Counted from the stretch's first letter, positions 45,750 to 55,088 are shown. The stretch is 64,000 bases of DNA from Burkholderia thailandensis E264 (GCF_000012365.1 NC_007651.1:434001-498000), one strand, 5' to 3'. The notes: a model not told the origin generated them from the sequence alone. Translations and numbers: made by a program.

Positions 45750-46367
45750 ATGATCAAAACCCTGTTTGCACGCCGCCGCGCGCAGCGCGGCTGGCTGTTC
45801 GCCTGCGCACTCGCGGGCGCGATGCTGATTGCGGGCTGCAACCGGCAGCCGGCGTTCCAGAATCTCGACATCACCGGCAACTCGCAGTTCGCGAGCGACT
45901 TCGCGCTGCCGGACACGACGGGCAAGATCCGCACGCTCGGCGAATTCAAGGGCAAGGCGGTCGTCGTGTTCTTCGGCTATACGCACTGCCCGGACGTGTG
46001 CCCGACGACGATGGCGGAGCTGTCGCAGGCGCTGCAGCAGCTCGGCCCGGACGGCAAGCGCGTGCAGGTGCTGTTCGTCACCGTCGATCCGGAGCGCGAC
46101 ACCGCGGCGATCCTCGGCCAGTACGTGCCCGCGTTCAATCCGACGTTCGTCGGCCTGCGGCCCGCCGACGAAGCGCAACTGAAGAAGGTGACGAAGGACT
46201 TCCGCGTCTACTACGCGAAGGTGCCGGGCAAGACGCCCGGCAGCTATACGATGGACCACACCGCCGCGAGCTACGTGTTCGACCCGAGCGGCAAGCTGCG
46301 CCTGTTCGTGCGCGACGGCCAGGGGCCGGGGCCGTGGGTTCACGATCTGAAGCTGCTGCTCGACTGA
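45750..46367 (+). CDS. SCO1/SenC-family copper chaperone, lipoprotein
   Basis: A 205-residue Sco protein. The signal ends in a lipobox, MLIAGC (C30), so it is probably anchored to the membrane by lipid. The copper site is GYTHCPDVCPTTMAE (CxxxCP) with the third ligand in TMDHTAASYVFDP. It delivers or reduces copper for CuA of subunit II. It ends the assembly gene group and is followed by a strong terminator. Confidence 0.95.
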   Translation: MIKTLFARRRAQRGWLFACALAGAMLIAGCNRQPAFQNLDITGNSQFASDFALPDTTGKIRTLGEFKGKAVVVFFGYTHCPDVCPTTMAELSQALQQLGPDGKRVQVLFVTVDPERDTAAILGQYVPAFNPTFVGLRPADEAQLKKVTKDFRVYYAKVPGKTPGSYTMDHTAASYVFDPSGKLRLFVRDGQGPGPWVHDLKLLLD

Positions 46368-46401
46368 CGCCGCCGCGCGCGGCCGCGCGCCGTTGCGACA
46401 C

Positions 46402-46446
46402 GCACCCCGAAGCGCCGGACGTTTGTCCGGCCTTCGGGGTGTTTTT
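46402..46446 (+). terminator. Terminator after the sco gene
   Basis: CACCCCGAAG and CTTCGGGGTG form the outer stem and GCCGGAC/GTCCGGC the inner stem (46402-46441), followed by TTTTT. The convergent YciI-like gene ends at 46449, so it may work in both directions. Confidence 0.85.
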
Positions 46447-46448
46447 CA

Positions 46449-46739
46449 TTACGGCAGCGCCGGCAGATTGACGCCCGGCGCGATGCGCGTCGTCTTGAAT
46501 TCGGTCACCGTGTACGTGACGAGCCCCTCGGTGACGAACGGATCGGTCTCGAGGATCGCATCGAGCCGGTCGCGCTCGATGCGCACCGCGAGGATCACGC
46601 CGCCGTCACGCGGCACCTTCGGCCCGCACGCGACGAACACGCCGGCGTCGAAATGGCGTTGCAGATACGCGCGGTGGCGTTCGAGCGCGTCGTCGATGCG
46701 CTCGAGCGGCGCGGTGTAGCGGATGTCGATCACGTACAT
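46449..46739 (-). CDS. YciI-like protein
   Basis: A 96-residue protein of the YciI/dimeric alpha-beta barrel fold: MYVIDIRYTAPLERIDDALE, HRAYLQRHFDAGVFVACGPK and the family's conserved DPFVTEGLVTYTVTEF. Members are small, of unclear enzymatic activity. It starts at 46739; a longer frame to 46823 has no support and would overlap the sigma-28-like site. It is divergent from the chemoreceptor gene. Confidence 0.88.
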   Translation of the reverse strand: MYVIDIRYTAPLERIDDALERHRAYLQRHFDAGVFVACGPKVPRDGGVILAVRIERDRLDAILETDPFVTEGLVTYTVTEFKTTRIAPGVNLPALP

Positions 46740-46823
46740 GGAGGCCTCGTCGGAATGCGGGCCGCGACGCCGTGCCGCAGCCAAGCCGCTCTTGTAGCAC
46801 AGACGTCGCCGTCGCGTTTCCAT

Positions 46824-46850
46824 TCAAGTTGTAAGCTGGCGTGCCGTAAA
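46824..46850 (+). promoter_or_regulatory. Sigma-28 (FliA)-like promoter of the chemoreceptor gene
   Basis: TCAAGTTG (46824-46831), an 11-base spacer, then GCCGTAAA (46843-46850) resembles the flagellar sigma-28 consensus TAAAGTTT-N11-GCCGATAA. It is 77 bases upstream of a methyl-accepting chemotaxis gene, the expected kind of target. Confidence 0.6.
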
Positions 46851-46927
46851 TAGCGACAGCGATCGTTCGCGGCCGGGGCCGCGGCGCGGACGGCGCGCGA
46901 CGAACACGACACGGGAACGCACACACG

Positions 46928-48571
46928 ATGAACAGAATGAGCTTGAATCGCAAGCTGTGGCTGGCGCTTGCGCTCGTATGGGTCGGATTGCTGGGGGTAG
47001 GCGCGTGGAGCGCGTTCGAGACGCGCACGACGATGCTCGCCGAGCGCAAGGAAGGCATGGCGAATCTCGTCGATTCGGCGGCGGGCGTCGTGAAGGCGTA
47101 CTACGCGCTCGCGCAGAGCGGCAAGATGAGCGACGAGGATGCGCGCCGCGAAGCGCTCGAGCGCCTCGCGGCGATGCGCTACGGTGATTCCGGCTACTTG
47201 TTCGTGATGGACTCGAAGCCCGTCGTGCTGATGCATCCGACGCTGCCCAAGCTCGTCGGCACGCAGGTCGGCGATTATCTCGATCCGGACGGCAAGCGGC
47301 TTTTCGTCACGATCCTGAACGCGGCGAAGGAGAGCGGGCACGGCTTCGCCGAATATCGCGGGCGGCTGCCGCACAGCGAGACCGCGGTGCCGAAGATCAG
47401 CTACGTGACGCGCTTCGCGCCTTGGGACTGGAACATCTCGAGCGGCGTGTTCCTGAAGGACATCGATACCGTCTACTACGAGACGCTCGTCAGCCACCTC
47501 GCGGTGGTGTTCGTGATCGGCCTCGTGATCACGGCGGCGATGCTCGTCATCATCCGCAACGTGCGCGCGAGCCTGGGCGGCGAGCCGGACGAAGCGGCGT
47601 CGCTCGCCGCGCGGATCGCGGCGGGCGACCTGACGCGGCCCGTCGCGGTGCGCGCGGGCGACAGGACGAGCATGATGGCCGCGATGCGCGACATGCAGGG
47701 CCGCCTGCAGTCGACGATCGGCGGCATCCGCCGGGCGGCCGAATCGATCGCGGCCGCGAGCCACGAGATCGCGTCGGGCAACCACGATCTGTCGCAGCGC
47801 ACCGAGCAGCAGGCCGCGTCGCTCGAGGAGACCGCGGCGAGCATGGAAGAGCTGACGGCCACCGTCAAGCAGAACGCCGAGAACGCGCGGCAGGCGAGCG
47901 GGCTCGCGAACAACGCGTCCGAGATCGCGTTGAAGGGCAACGATGTCGTGAGCCGCGTGATCGGCACGATGGGCGAGATCAACGACAGCTCGCAGAAGAT
48001 TGCCGACATCATCGGCGTGATCGACGGCATCGCGTTCCAGACCAACATCCTCGCGCTGAACGCGGCCGTCGAGGCGGCGCGCGCGGGCGAGCAGGGCCGC
48101 GGCTTCGCGGTCGTCGCGGGCGAGGTGCGCTCGCTCGCGCAGCGCAGCGCGACGGCGGCGAAGGAGATCAAGCAACTGATCGACGCGTCGGTGGAGCGCG
48201 TGAACAACGGCTCGGCGCTCGTCGGCCAGGCGGGCGAGACGATGACCGAGATCCTGCAGGCGGTGCGGCGCGTGACCGACATCATGGGCGAGATCGCGGC
48301 CGCGTCCGAGGAGCAGTCGAGCGGGATCTCGCAAGTCGGCCGCGCGGTCACGCAGATGGACGAAATGACGCAGCAGAACGCGGCGCTCGTCGAGGAGGCG
48401 GCCGCCGCCGCGTCGTCGCTCCAGGAGCAGGCGGCGCGGCTGCGCGAATCGGTGAGCGCGTTCCAGGTCGGCGACGGCGCGGCTGACGGCGGTACGGCGG
48501 CGGGCGCGGCGGCGAGCGGCGGCCCGAATGCGGCCGCTTCGTCCGGGCGCGTCGAGCCGGCGCTCGCATGA
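46928..48571 (+). CDS. Methyl-accepting chemotaxis protein with Cache sensor
   Basis: A 547-residue chemoreceptor. Helix 1 (about 8-28), a periplasmic single-Cache domain (about 35-185, with [20 protein letters not shown] and [18 protein letters not shown]), helix 2 (about 190-210), HAMP, and a cytoplasmic signalling domain whose tip is [20 protein letters not shown]. Methylation helices flank it. The C-terminus, EPALA, lacks the NWETF pentapeptide that binds CheR. Single-Cache receptors usually sense small organic acids. The sigma-28-like site upstream would tie it to the flagellar regulon. Confidence 0.93.
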   Translation: MNRMSLNRKLWLALALVWVGLLGVGAWSAFETRTTMLAERKEGMANLVDSAAGVVKAYYALAQSGKMSDEDARREALERLAAMRYGDSGYLFVMDSKPVVLMHPTLPKLVGTQVGDYLDPDGKRLFVTILNAAKESGHGFAEYRGRLPHSETAVPKISYVTRFAPWDWNISSGVFLKDIDTVYYETLVSHLAVVFVIGLVITAAMLVIIRNVRASLGGEPDEAASLAARIAAGDLTRPVAVRAGDRTSMMAAMRDMQGRLQSTIGGIRRAAESIAAASHEIASGNHDLSQRTEQQAASLEETAASMEELTATVKQNAENARQASGLANNASEIALKGNDVVSRVIGTMGEINDSSQKIADIIGVIDGIAFQTNILALNAAVEAARAGEQGRGFAVVAGEVRSLAQRSATAAKEIKQLIDASVERVNNGSALVGQAGETMTEILQAVRRVTDIMGEIAAASEEQSSGISQVGRAVTQMDEMTQQNAALVEEAAAAASSLQEQAARLRESVSAFQVGDGAADGGTAAGAAASGGPNAAASSGRVEPALA

Positions 48572-48720
48572 CGCATTCCCATACCTATATGAGCGGGATG
48601 TATTTCACAGCCTTGCGATCTTGTGACACCATCTGCGCTTTCGTCAGCGCGGCCCGGCCGGTCAGGCCGTCGCGCCCCCTTTATCGAGCCTGGATGGTTC
48701 TGCAAGCAAGCGAGAAATAG

Positions 48721-49539
48721 ATGAAGCGTCGCACTCTCCTGAAAGTTGTCTCCGCGGTCGCGGCCGGCGCCGCCGCCCTTTCCGTTTCCGTCGGCGCGCA
48801 AGCGCAGGACAAGGTGATCAAGGTGGGCACGGTCGCTGGCCCCGACGCGCAGGTCTGGCAAGTCGTCCAGAAGGTCGCGAAGGAAAAGCAGGGCCTCAAC
48901 GTGAAGGTCATCGAGTTCAACGACTACGTGCAGCCGAACGCGGCGCTCGACGCGGGCGACCTCGACGCGAACAGCTTCCAGCATCAGCCGTACCTCGACA
49001 GCCAGGTGAAGCAGCGCGGATACAAGATCGTGAGCGCGGGCCTCACGTACATCTCGCCGATCGGCGTCTATTCGAAGAAGTTCAAGTCGCTGAAGGATCT
49101 GCCGGCGGGCGCGAAGGTCGCGCTGCCGAACGATCCGTCGAACGAGAACCGCGCGCTGCTGCTGCTGCAGACGCAGGGCGTGATCAAGCTGAAGGCGGGC
49201 GCCGGCACGGGCGGCAACAACGCGACCGTGCTCGACGTCGCCGAGAATCCGAAGAAGCTGAAGCTGACCGAGCTCGACGCCGCGCAATTGCCGCGCGTGC
49301 TGTCGGACGTCGACGCGGCCGTGATCAACACGAACTACGCGCTCGCCGCGAACCTGCAGCCGACCAAGGACGCGATCGCGCTCGAATCGCTGACGAGCCC
49401 GTACGCGAACCTGATCGCGGTCCGCGCGAAGGACAAGGATCAGCCGTGGGTGAGGAAGCTCGTGAAGGCGTACCAGTCGCCGGAAGTGAAGGAGTTCATC
49501 GCGAAGCAGTTCAAGGGCTCGATGGTCGCGTCGTTCTGA
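48721..49539 (+). CDS. MetQ/NlpA-family substrate-binding protein
   Basis: A 272-residue periplasmic binding protein of the D-methionine family. Blocks: KVIKVGTVAGPDAQVWQVVQ, LDANSFQHQPYLDSQVKQRG, PIGVYSKKFKSLKDLPAG, ALPNDPSNENRALLLLQ and DAAVINTNYALAANLQP. The signal peptide ends SVGAQAQD with no lipobox cysteine, unlike most MetQ proteins, so it should be soluble. No metN or metI gene adjoins it, so it is an orphan that must use a transporter elsewhere. A terminator follows. Confidence 0.9.
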   Translation: MKRRTLLKVVSAVAAGAAALSVSVGAQAQDKVIKVGTVAGPDAQVWQVVQKVAKEKQGLNVKVIEFNDYVQPNAALDAGDLDANSFQHQPYLDSQVKQRGYKIVSAGLTYISPIGVYSKKFKSLKDLPAGAKVALPNDPSNENRALLLLQTQGVIKLKAGAGTGGNNATVLDVAENPKKLKLTELDAAQLPRVLSDVDAAVINTNYALAANLQPTKDAIALESLTSPYANLIAVRAKDKDQPWVRKLVKAYQSPEVKEFIAKQFKGSMVASF

Positions 49540-49572
49540 GCGCCGCCCGGTTCGGCTCGAATCGCAGGAGGG

Positions 49573-49602
49573 AAGGCCCGCGCATCGCGCGGGCCTTTTT
49601 GT
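49573..49602 (+). terminator. Terminator after the MetQ-like gene
   Basis: AAGGCCCGCGC pairs with GCGCGGGCCTT around ATC and runs into a TTTTTGTTTT tail. Confidence 0.85.
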
Positions 49603-49660
49603 TTTCGGCCGCGCATCGGGCGGATCGCCGGCGCGGCGCTCTCGGTACTGTCCCGAAATA

Positions 49661-49687
49661 TTGAATAGTCTGGGGAAATGGTATCCT
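49661..49687 (+). promoter_or_regulatory. Possible promoter of the ABC importer operon
   Basis: TTGAAT (49661-49666) and TATCCT (49682-49687) with a 15-base spacer, about 100 bases before the binding-protein gene. The hexamers and spacing are only fair. Confidence 0.35.
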
Positions 49688-49788
49688 CAGACGCTTGCCG
49701 CCGCGCCCGTTCCGGCGCGGCCGCGCGGGCCGCGCACGTTCCGGGGAGCGCGGCCCGACCACCATTCAGAACCGGGGGAGACAGACAA

Positions 49789-50760
49789 ATGAAGCGATTC
49801 AAGATCGTGGCCGCTCATTCGATTGCGGCGGGCGTCGCGGCATTCGCGATGCTGGGCGCCGGCGCTGCGTACGCGCAGACCGTCAAGGTGCTGTCGATCG
49901 TCGATCATCCGGCGCTCGACGCGATCCGCGACGGCGTGCGCGCGGAACTGAAGGCCGAAGGCTACGGCGACGACAAGCTCAAGTGGGAATATCAGAGCGC
50001 GCAGGGTAATACCGGCACCGCCGCGCAGATCGCGCGCAAGTTCATCGGCGACCGTCCGGACGTGATCGTCGCGATCGCGACGCCCGCCGCGCAGGCCGTC
50101 GTCGCGTCGACGAAGAGCGTGCCCGTCGTCTATTCGGGCGTGACCGATCCCGTCGCCGCGCAACTCGTCAAGGGCTGGGGGCCGACGGGCACCAACGTGA
50201 CGGGCGTGTCCGACAAGCTGCCGCTCGACCGGCAGGTCGCGCTCATCAAGCGCGTGGTGCCGAAGGCGAAGACGGTCGGGATGGTCTACAACCCGGGCGA
50301 GGCGAACTCGGTCGTCGTCGTGACGGCGCTGAAGGAGATCCTCGCGAAGCAGGGGATGACGCTCAAGGAAGCGGCCGCGCCGCGCACCGTCGACATCGCG
50401 CCCGCCGCGAAGAGCCTGATCGGCAAGGTGGACGTGATCTACACGAACACCGACAACAACGTCGTGTCCGCATACGAATCGCTCGTGAAGGTCGCGAACG
50501 AGGCGAAGATTCCGCTCGTCGCGGGCGACACCGACAGCGTGAAGCGCGGCGGCATCGCGGCGCTCGGCATCAATTACGGCGACCTCGGCCGGCAGACGGG
50601 CAAGATCGTCGCGAGGATACTGAAGGGCGAGAAGCCGGGTGCGATCGCATCGCAGACGAGCAGCAATCTCGAGTTGTTCGTGAACACCGATGCGGCCGCG
50701 AAGCAGGGCGTGACGCTTTCGCCCGATCTCGTCAAAGAGGCGAAGACGGTCATCAAGTAA
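49789..50760 (+). CDS. ABC transporter substrate-binding protein (ABC_sub_bind/TrpX-like)
   Basis: A 323-residue periplasmic protein with a clear signal peptide (MKRFKIVAAHSIAAGVAAFA to AYAQ). The fold is the LacI-like type of the PF04392 group: VKVLSIVDHPALDAIRDGVR, VVYSGVTDPVAAQLVKGW, VGMVYNPGEANSVVVV and VIYTNTDNNVVSAYESLV. TrpX of streptococci belongs here and is linked to tryptophan, but most members have no known ligand. The ATG at 49789 fits the signal peptide and a GGGGGAGA ribosome site. Permease and ATPase genes follow. Confidence 0.88.
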   Translation: MKRFKIVAAHSIAAGVAAFAMLGAGAAYAQTVKVLSIVDHPALDAIRDGVRAELKAEGYGDDKLKWEYQSAQGNTGTAAQIARKFIGDRPDVIVAIATPAAQAVVASTKSVPVVYSGVTDPVAAQLVKGWGPTGTNVTGVSDKLPLDRQVALIKRVVPKAKTVGMVYNPGEANSVVVVTALKEILAKQGMTLKEAAAPRTVDIAPAAKSLIGKVDVIYTNTDNNVVSAYESLVKVANEAKIPLVAGDTDSVKRGGIAALGINYGDLGRQTGKIVARILKGEKPGAIASQTSSNLELFVNTDAAAKQGVTLSPDLVKEAKTVIK

Positions 50761-51018
50761 CGCAGGCGCAGGCGGACGGCGCATCGGGCGAGCGGCTCGT
50801 TCGGCGGGCCGCGGGCCGGTCTCGCCGGGCGCCGGGCGCCGGTAGGCCGGGCGCCGACACGCTTGGCCGTGTTTGGCTTCGGCGCTCCGCGACGCGTGGC
50901 GCGACAGGCGCCGCGCGCGCCCGGGGCGAGTCAAGCCCGGCCCGGCCGCCGCGCCCGCCGCGCGACGCCTCTCGCCTCTGTGCCACGCGCGGTACGCTGC
51001 AACAGGACTTCCCCAACC
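50761..51018. other. 258-base gap inside the ABC operon, nothing recognised
   Basis: It lies between the binding protein and the permease. It is extremely GC-rich with several short inverted repeats such as CCGGGCGCCGGGCGCCGG around 50826-50845. No gene, promoter or T-tailed terminator is evident. It may form mRNA structure that sets a higher level of the binding protein. Confidence 0.4.
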
Positions 51019-51915
51019 ATGTCCCTTTTTTCTCTTCTCGGCGCGCTGGAGATCGGCCTCATCTTCAGCCTCGTCGCCCTCGGGGTGCTGATCTCGTTTC
51101 GCATCCTCAATTTTCCGGACCTGACCGTCGACGGCAGCTTTCCGCTCGGCGGCGCCGTCGCCGCGACGCTGATCGCCGCGGGCTACGATCCGTTCACGTC
51201 GACGCTCGCCGCGATCGCCGCGGGCGCGTGCGCGGGCTTCGTCACAGGCTGGCTGAACGTGCGGCTGAAAATCATGGATCTGCTCGCGAGCATCCTGATG
51301 ATGATCGCGCTCTATTCGGTCAACCTGCGGATCATGGGCCGGCCGAACGTGCCGCTCATCACCGAGCCGACGCTCTTCACGGTGCTGCAGCCCGACTGGA
51401 TGCCCGATTACGTGCTGCGGCCGGCGCTGCTTGCGGTCGTCGTCGTGATCGCGAAGCTCGGCCTCGACTGGTTCTTCTCGTCGCAGCTCGGACTCGCGAT
51501 GCGCGCGACGGGCGCGAATCCGCGAATGGCGCGCGCGCAGGGCATCGCGACCGGCCGAGCGACGCTCGCCGGGATGGCGCTGTCGAATGCGCTCGTCGCG
51601 CTCGCGGGCGCGCTCTTTGCGCAGACGCAGGGCGGCTCGGACATCTCGATGGGGATCGGCACGATCGTGATCGGGCTCGCCGCCGTGATCATCGGCGAGA
51701 CGCTGCTGCCCGCGCGGCGGCTCTTCCTCACGACGCTCGCCGTCGTGCTCGGCGCGATTCTCTATCGTTTCTTCATCGCGCTCGCGCTCAACAGCGACTT
51801 CATCGGCCTGAAGGCGCAGGACTTGAACCTCGTGACGGCCGTGCTCGTCACGGTCGCGCTCGTGCTGCCCGCGACGCGCAAGAAGCTGTTCGGCCGCAAG
51901 ACGGGAGGCGCGTAA
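51019..51915 (+). CDS. ABC transporter permease (partner of the TrpX-like protein)
   Basis: A 298-residue membrane protein with eight or more helices, of the branched-chain/sugar permease-like fold. Blocks: GLIFSLVALGVLISFRILNF, PDLTVDGSFPLGGAVAATL and ALAGALFAQTQGGSDISMGI. It begins at ATG 51019; the longer frame upstream is Arg/Ala shadow. The stop of this gene abuts the ATG of the ATPase at 51916, so the two are translationally coupled. Confidence 0.9.
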   Translation: MSLFSLLGALEIGLIFSLVALGVLISFRILNFPDLTVDGSFPLGGAVAATLIAAGYDPFTSTLAAIAAGACAGFVTGWLNVRLKIMDLLASILMMIALYSVNLRIMGRPNVPLITEPTLFTVLQPDWMPDYVLRPALLAVVVVIAKLGLDWFFSSQLGLAMRATGANPRMARAQGIATGRATLAGMALSNALVALAGALFAQTQGGSDISMGIGTIVIGLAAVIIGETLLPARRLFLTTLAVVLGAILYRFFIALALNSDFIGLKAQDLNLVTAVLVTVALVLPATRKKLFGRKTGGA

Positions 51916-52710
51916 ATGCTCTCTGCACAAGACCTGAAGCTCACGTTCAATCCCGGCACGCCGATCGAGACGCGTGCGCTGCGCGGGCTGTCGCTCGACA
52001 TTCCGGACGGCCAGTTCGTCACGGTGATCGGCTCGAACGGCGCCGGGAAATCGACGTTCCTGAACTCGGTGAGCGGCGATCAGCCGGTCGATTCGGGGCG
52101 GATCGCGATCGACGGCGTCGACGTCACGCGCAAGCCGGCGTGGGATCGCGCGCCGCTCGTCGCGCGCGTGTTCCAGGACCCGATGGCGGGCACCTGCGAA
52201 GCGCTGACGATCGAGGAGAACATGTCGCTCGCGATGGCGCGCGGCGCGCGGCGCGGCTTTCTGCCCGCGCTGAACCGCGCGTCGCGCGAGCTGTTCCGCG
52301 ACAAGCTGCGGCTCCTGAATCTCGGGCTCGAGAACCGGCTCGCCGATCGAATCGGCCTGCTGTCGGGCGGCCAGCGGCAGGCGGTGAGCCTGCTGATGGC
52401 GTCGCTGCGGCCGTCGCGCATTCTGCTGCTCGACGAGCACACGGCCGCGCTCGATCCGAAGACGGCCGCGTTCGTGCTGGAGCTGACCGCGCGGATCGTC
52501 GATGAAGGCAAGCTGACGACGATGATGGTCACGCACAGCATGCGGCAGGCGCTCGATTACGGCGACCGCACGGTGATGCTGCATCAGGGGCAGGTGGTGC
52601 TCGACGTGTCCGGCGACGAGCGTCGCGGGCTCGACGTGCCCGATCTGCTGCAACTGTTCGAGAAGACGCGGCACGAGAAGCTCGACGACGACGCGCTGCT
52701 GCTCGGCTGA
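51916..52710 (+). CDS. ABC transporter ATP-binding protein
   Basis: A 264-residue ABC ATPase: Walker A GSNGAGKSTF (about residues 36-45), ABC signature LSGGQRQAVSLLMA, Walker B RILLLDEHTAALDPKT and the switch histidine in MMVTHSMRQALDYG. It starts at the base after the permease stop. It powers import of the ligand bound by the protein encoded at 49789. Confidence 0.94.
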   Translation: MLSAQDLKLTFNPGTPIETRALRGLSLDIPDGQFVTVIGSNGAGKSTFLNSVSGDQPVDSGRIAIDGVDVTRKPAWDRAPLVARVFQDPMAGTCEALTIEENMSLAMARGARRGFLPALNRASRELFRDKLRLLNLGLENRLADRIGLLSGGQRQAVSLLMASLRPSRILLLDEHTAALDPKTAAFVLELTARIVDEGKLTTMMVTHSMRQALDYGDRTVMLHQGQVVLDVSGDERRGLDVPDLLQLFEKTRHEKLDDDALLLG

Positions 52711-52934
52711 CGGGCGATTCCGGCGGCGGCTGCGCATGATCGGCCGCCGCGACCCGCCGGCATGGGCGGTTTTCGGTGACCGCCCGGAGACGCTCTGCGA
52801 TGGCCGAGGAAGCGATGCGGCCGAGAACGCATTGCCGCCGATCCATCCCGGGTTCCGATCCGTTTTCTGCCTATCCTCTGCCGAAAAGCCGGTTTCACAT
52901 CGGCTGCTGTGCGCGGCGGACGCGTTGCCATATA

Positions 52935-52950
52935 CTGTATAAACGTACAG
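52935..52950 (+). promoter_or_regulatory. LexA (SOS) box ahead of imuA
   Basis: CTGTATAAACGTACAG is a 16-base match to the LexA consensus CTGT-N8-ACAG. It ends 14 bases before the imuA ATG, so LexA bound here would block the promoter. The neighbouring genes imuA, imuB and dnaE2 are known SOS targets. Confidence 0.92.
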
Positions 52951-52964
52951 TTATCGGCAATGCG

Positions 52965-53675
52965 ATGTCCGCTTCCTCTCTTTCCCTCGAGTCGCTGCAC
53001 CCGTCGCTCTGGCGAGGCTCGCAGCTCGCGCGCGGCGGCCCGCGCACGGTCGATACCGGCTATGCGGCGCTGTCGGTCGAGTTGCCGGGGGGCGGCTGGC
53101 CGGTCGGCGGGCTCGTCGAGCTGCTCGTGCCGCACGCGGGCTGCGGCGAGATGCGCGTGCTCGCGCCCGCGCTCGCGGCGGCGGGCAGCGCGCGGCGGCC
53201 GCTCGCGTTCGTCGCGCCGCCGCAGCCGCCGCACGCGTGCGCGCTCGCCGGCCTTGGCGTGCCGCTCGACGCGCTGCTGTGGCTGCGCGCGGGCAGCGAC
53301 GCGAACGCGCTGTGGGCGGCCGAGCAGGCGCTCAAGACCGGCTGCTGCGGCGCGCTCCTGCTGTGGCATCAGAGCGCGCGCGCCGACGCGCTGCGCCGCC
53401 TGCATCTCGCCGCCGCCCGCGCGGGCGACACGCTGTTCGTGATGTTCAGGCCGCTCGCCGCCGCGCAGCAGCCGTCGCCCGCGGTGCTGCGCCTCGCGCT
53501 GCATCCGTCGCCGGGCGGCGTGTCGGTCGAGATCGTCAAGCGCCGCGGGCCGGCGCGCGGCGAGCCGCTTTCGCTCGAATTGCCGTCGCCCATCGTGGAG
53601 AGCCGCTATGCGCGTCTTGCTCGGCATCCATTTGCCGCGCCTGCCGCTCGACGTGTGCGCGCCGCCGTCGCCTGA
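52965..53675 (+). CDS. imuA: ImuA, RecA/SulA-like protein of the mutasome
   Basis: A 236-residue RecA-fold protein: SLHPSLWRGSQLARGGPRTV, LPGGGWPVGGLVELLVPHAG and RLALHPSPGGVSVEIVKRRG. It is the first gene of the imuA-imuB-dnaE2 cassette, which makes damage-induced mutations; ImuA is needed, but its exact action is not settled. The ATG at 52965 follows the LexA box by 14 bases. The end overlaps imuB by 68 bases in another frame, indicating tight co-translation. Confidence 0.92.
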   Translation: MSASSLSLESLHPSLWRGSQLARGGPRTVDTGYAALSVELPGGGWPVGGLVELLVPHAGCGEMRVLAPALAAAGSARRPLAFVAPPQPPHACALAGLGVPLDALLWLRAGSDANALWAAEQALKTGCCGALLLWHQSARADALRRLHLAAARAGDTLFVMFRPLAAAQQPSPAVLRLALHPSPGGVSVEIVKRRGPARGEPLSLELPSPIVESRYARLARHPFAAPAARRVRAAVA

Positions 53676-55083
53676 CGGCGGCAACGGCTGCGCGGTGCTC
53701 GAGCAGGGCGTCGTGCTGATCGCCGATTCGGCCGCGCGCGCGTGCGGCGTGCGCGCCGGCATGAAGCGCGGCGGCGTGCTGACGCTCGCGCCCGGCACGC
53801 GGCTCGTCGAGCGCGATCCGGCTCGCGAGGCCGACGCGCTGCGCGCGGTCGCGCTCGCGCTGCTGCGCTTCTCGCCGTGCGTCGCGCTCGACGACGAAGC
53901 GACGCTCGTCATCGATGTCGGCGCGAGCCTGCGGCTGTTCGGCGGCCTGCCGTCGCTGTGCCGGCAGGTGCGGGCGACGCTCGTCGCGCTCGGCTATGCG
54001 GCGCGCGTTGCCGCCGCGCCGACGGGGCGCGGTTCGTGGCTGCTCGCGCGCGCGCCGGGCGGGCCGGGCGCGCGGCGGCGGATCGTGCAGGCGGCGTCGC
54101 TCGCGCGCGTGCTTGATGCGCTGCCGTGCGAGCTGCTGCCCGACGCGCGCCCGTACGCCGGCTGGTTCGACGGCCTCGGCTGCCGCACGCTCGCCGATCT
54201 GCGCCGCCTGCCGCGCGCGGGGCTCACGCGCCGCTGCGGTCCCGCGCTCGTCGCCGCGCTCGACCGCGCATACGGGGACGCCGTGGAGCCGCTCGCCTGG
54301 ATGCCGGTGCCGCCCGTGTTCGACGCGCGGCTCGAATTGCCGGAGCGCGTCGAATATGCGCAAGCCGTGCTGTTCGTCGCGCGGCGGCTCGTCGTGCAGC
54401 TGTGCGGCTGGCTCGCCGCGCGGCAGTTGTCGCTGTCGGCGATGACGTTCGCGTTCGAGCACGAGCGGGGGCGCCAGGCGGTGCCGCCGACGCCGCTCGA
54501 ACTCGCGTTCGCCGAGCCCGCGCGCGACGAGACGCACTTCATGCGCGTTCTCGGCGAACGGCTCGCGCGCGTCGCGCTGCCCGCCGCGGTGATCGCGGTG
54601 CGCCTGACGGCGACGCGCGTCGAATCGGTCGCGCCGCCTGCCGACGACCTGTTTCCCGAGCCGGGCGGCACTCGTGAGGCGCGCGCGCGGCTCGTCGAAC
54701 TCCTGAGCGCGCGGCTCGGCGCGGACAACGTGCTGCGCGCGGCGCCCGTCGCCGATCACCGGCCCGAGGCGGCGAACCGCTGGCTGCCGTTCGACGCGCC
54801 GGCGGGCAAGCCGCCCGCGCCGGGCGCGGCGCCGCCGCGTCCCGCGTGGCTCCTCGAGGAGCCGCAGCCGCTCGCGATGCGCGAAAACCGGCCGTTCTAC
54901 CGCACGCCGCTCAGGTTCGTGTCGTCGATCGAGCGGATCGAGGCCGGCTGGTTCGACGGCCAGTTCGTCGAGCGCGACTATCGCATCGCGCAGGACGACG
55001 ACGGCGCGTGCTACTGGGTCTACCAGGAGCGCGGCAGCCGCGCGGCGGGGCGATGCTGGTTCCTGCACGGCCTGTTCGGGTGA
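53608..55083 (+). CDS. imuB: ImuB, inactive Y-family DNA polymerase
   Basis: A 491-residue Y-family polymerase homologue. Opening MRVLLGIHLPRLPLDVCAPP, palm region ARACGVRAGMKRGGVLTLAP, and DEATLVIDVGASLRLFGGL. ImuB proteins lack some catalytic acids and instead act as a scaffold joining ImuA, DnaE2 and the sliding clamp. The C-terminal third (DHRPEAANRWLPFDAPAGKP onward) is the part used for these contacts. It starts within imuA and its stop is next to the dnaE2 start. Confidence 0.93.
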   Translation: MRVLLGIHLPRLPLDVCAPPSPDGGNGCAVLEQGVVLIADSAARACGVRAGMKRGGVLTLAPGTRLVERDPAREADALRAVALALLRFSPCVALDDEATLVIDVGASLRLFGGLPSLCRQVRATLVALGYAARVAAAPTGRGSWLLARAPGGPGARRRIVQAASLARVLDALPCELLPDARPYAGWFDGLGCRTLADLRRLPRAGLTRRCGPALVAALDRAYGDAVEPLAWMPVPPVFDARLELPERVEYAQAVLFVARRLVVQLCGWLAARQLSLSAMTFAFEHERGRQAVPPTPLELAFAEPARDETHFMRVLGERLARVALPAAVIAVRLTATRVESVAPPADDLFPEPGGTREARARLVELLSARLGADNVLRAAPVADHRPEAANRWLPFDAPAGKPPAPGAAPPRPAWLLEEPQPLAMRENRPFYRTPLRFVSSIERIEAGWFDGQFVERDYRIAQDDDGACYWVYQERGSRAAGRCWFLHGLFG

Positions 55084-55088
55084 GCGGC

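Noticed and set aside
49687..52737. A 1016-codon minus-strand frame across the ABC importer
   Set aside because: Same pattern of Arg/Ala/His-rich shadow sequence opposite real genes.
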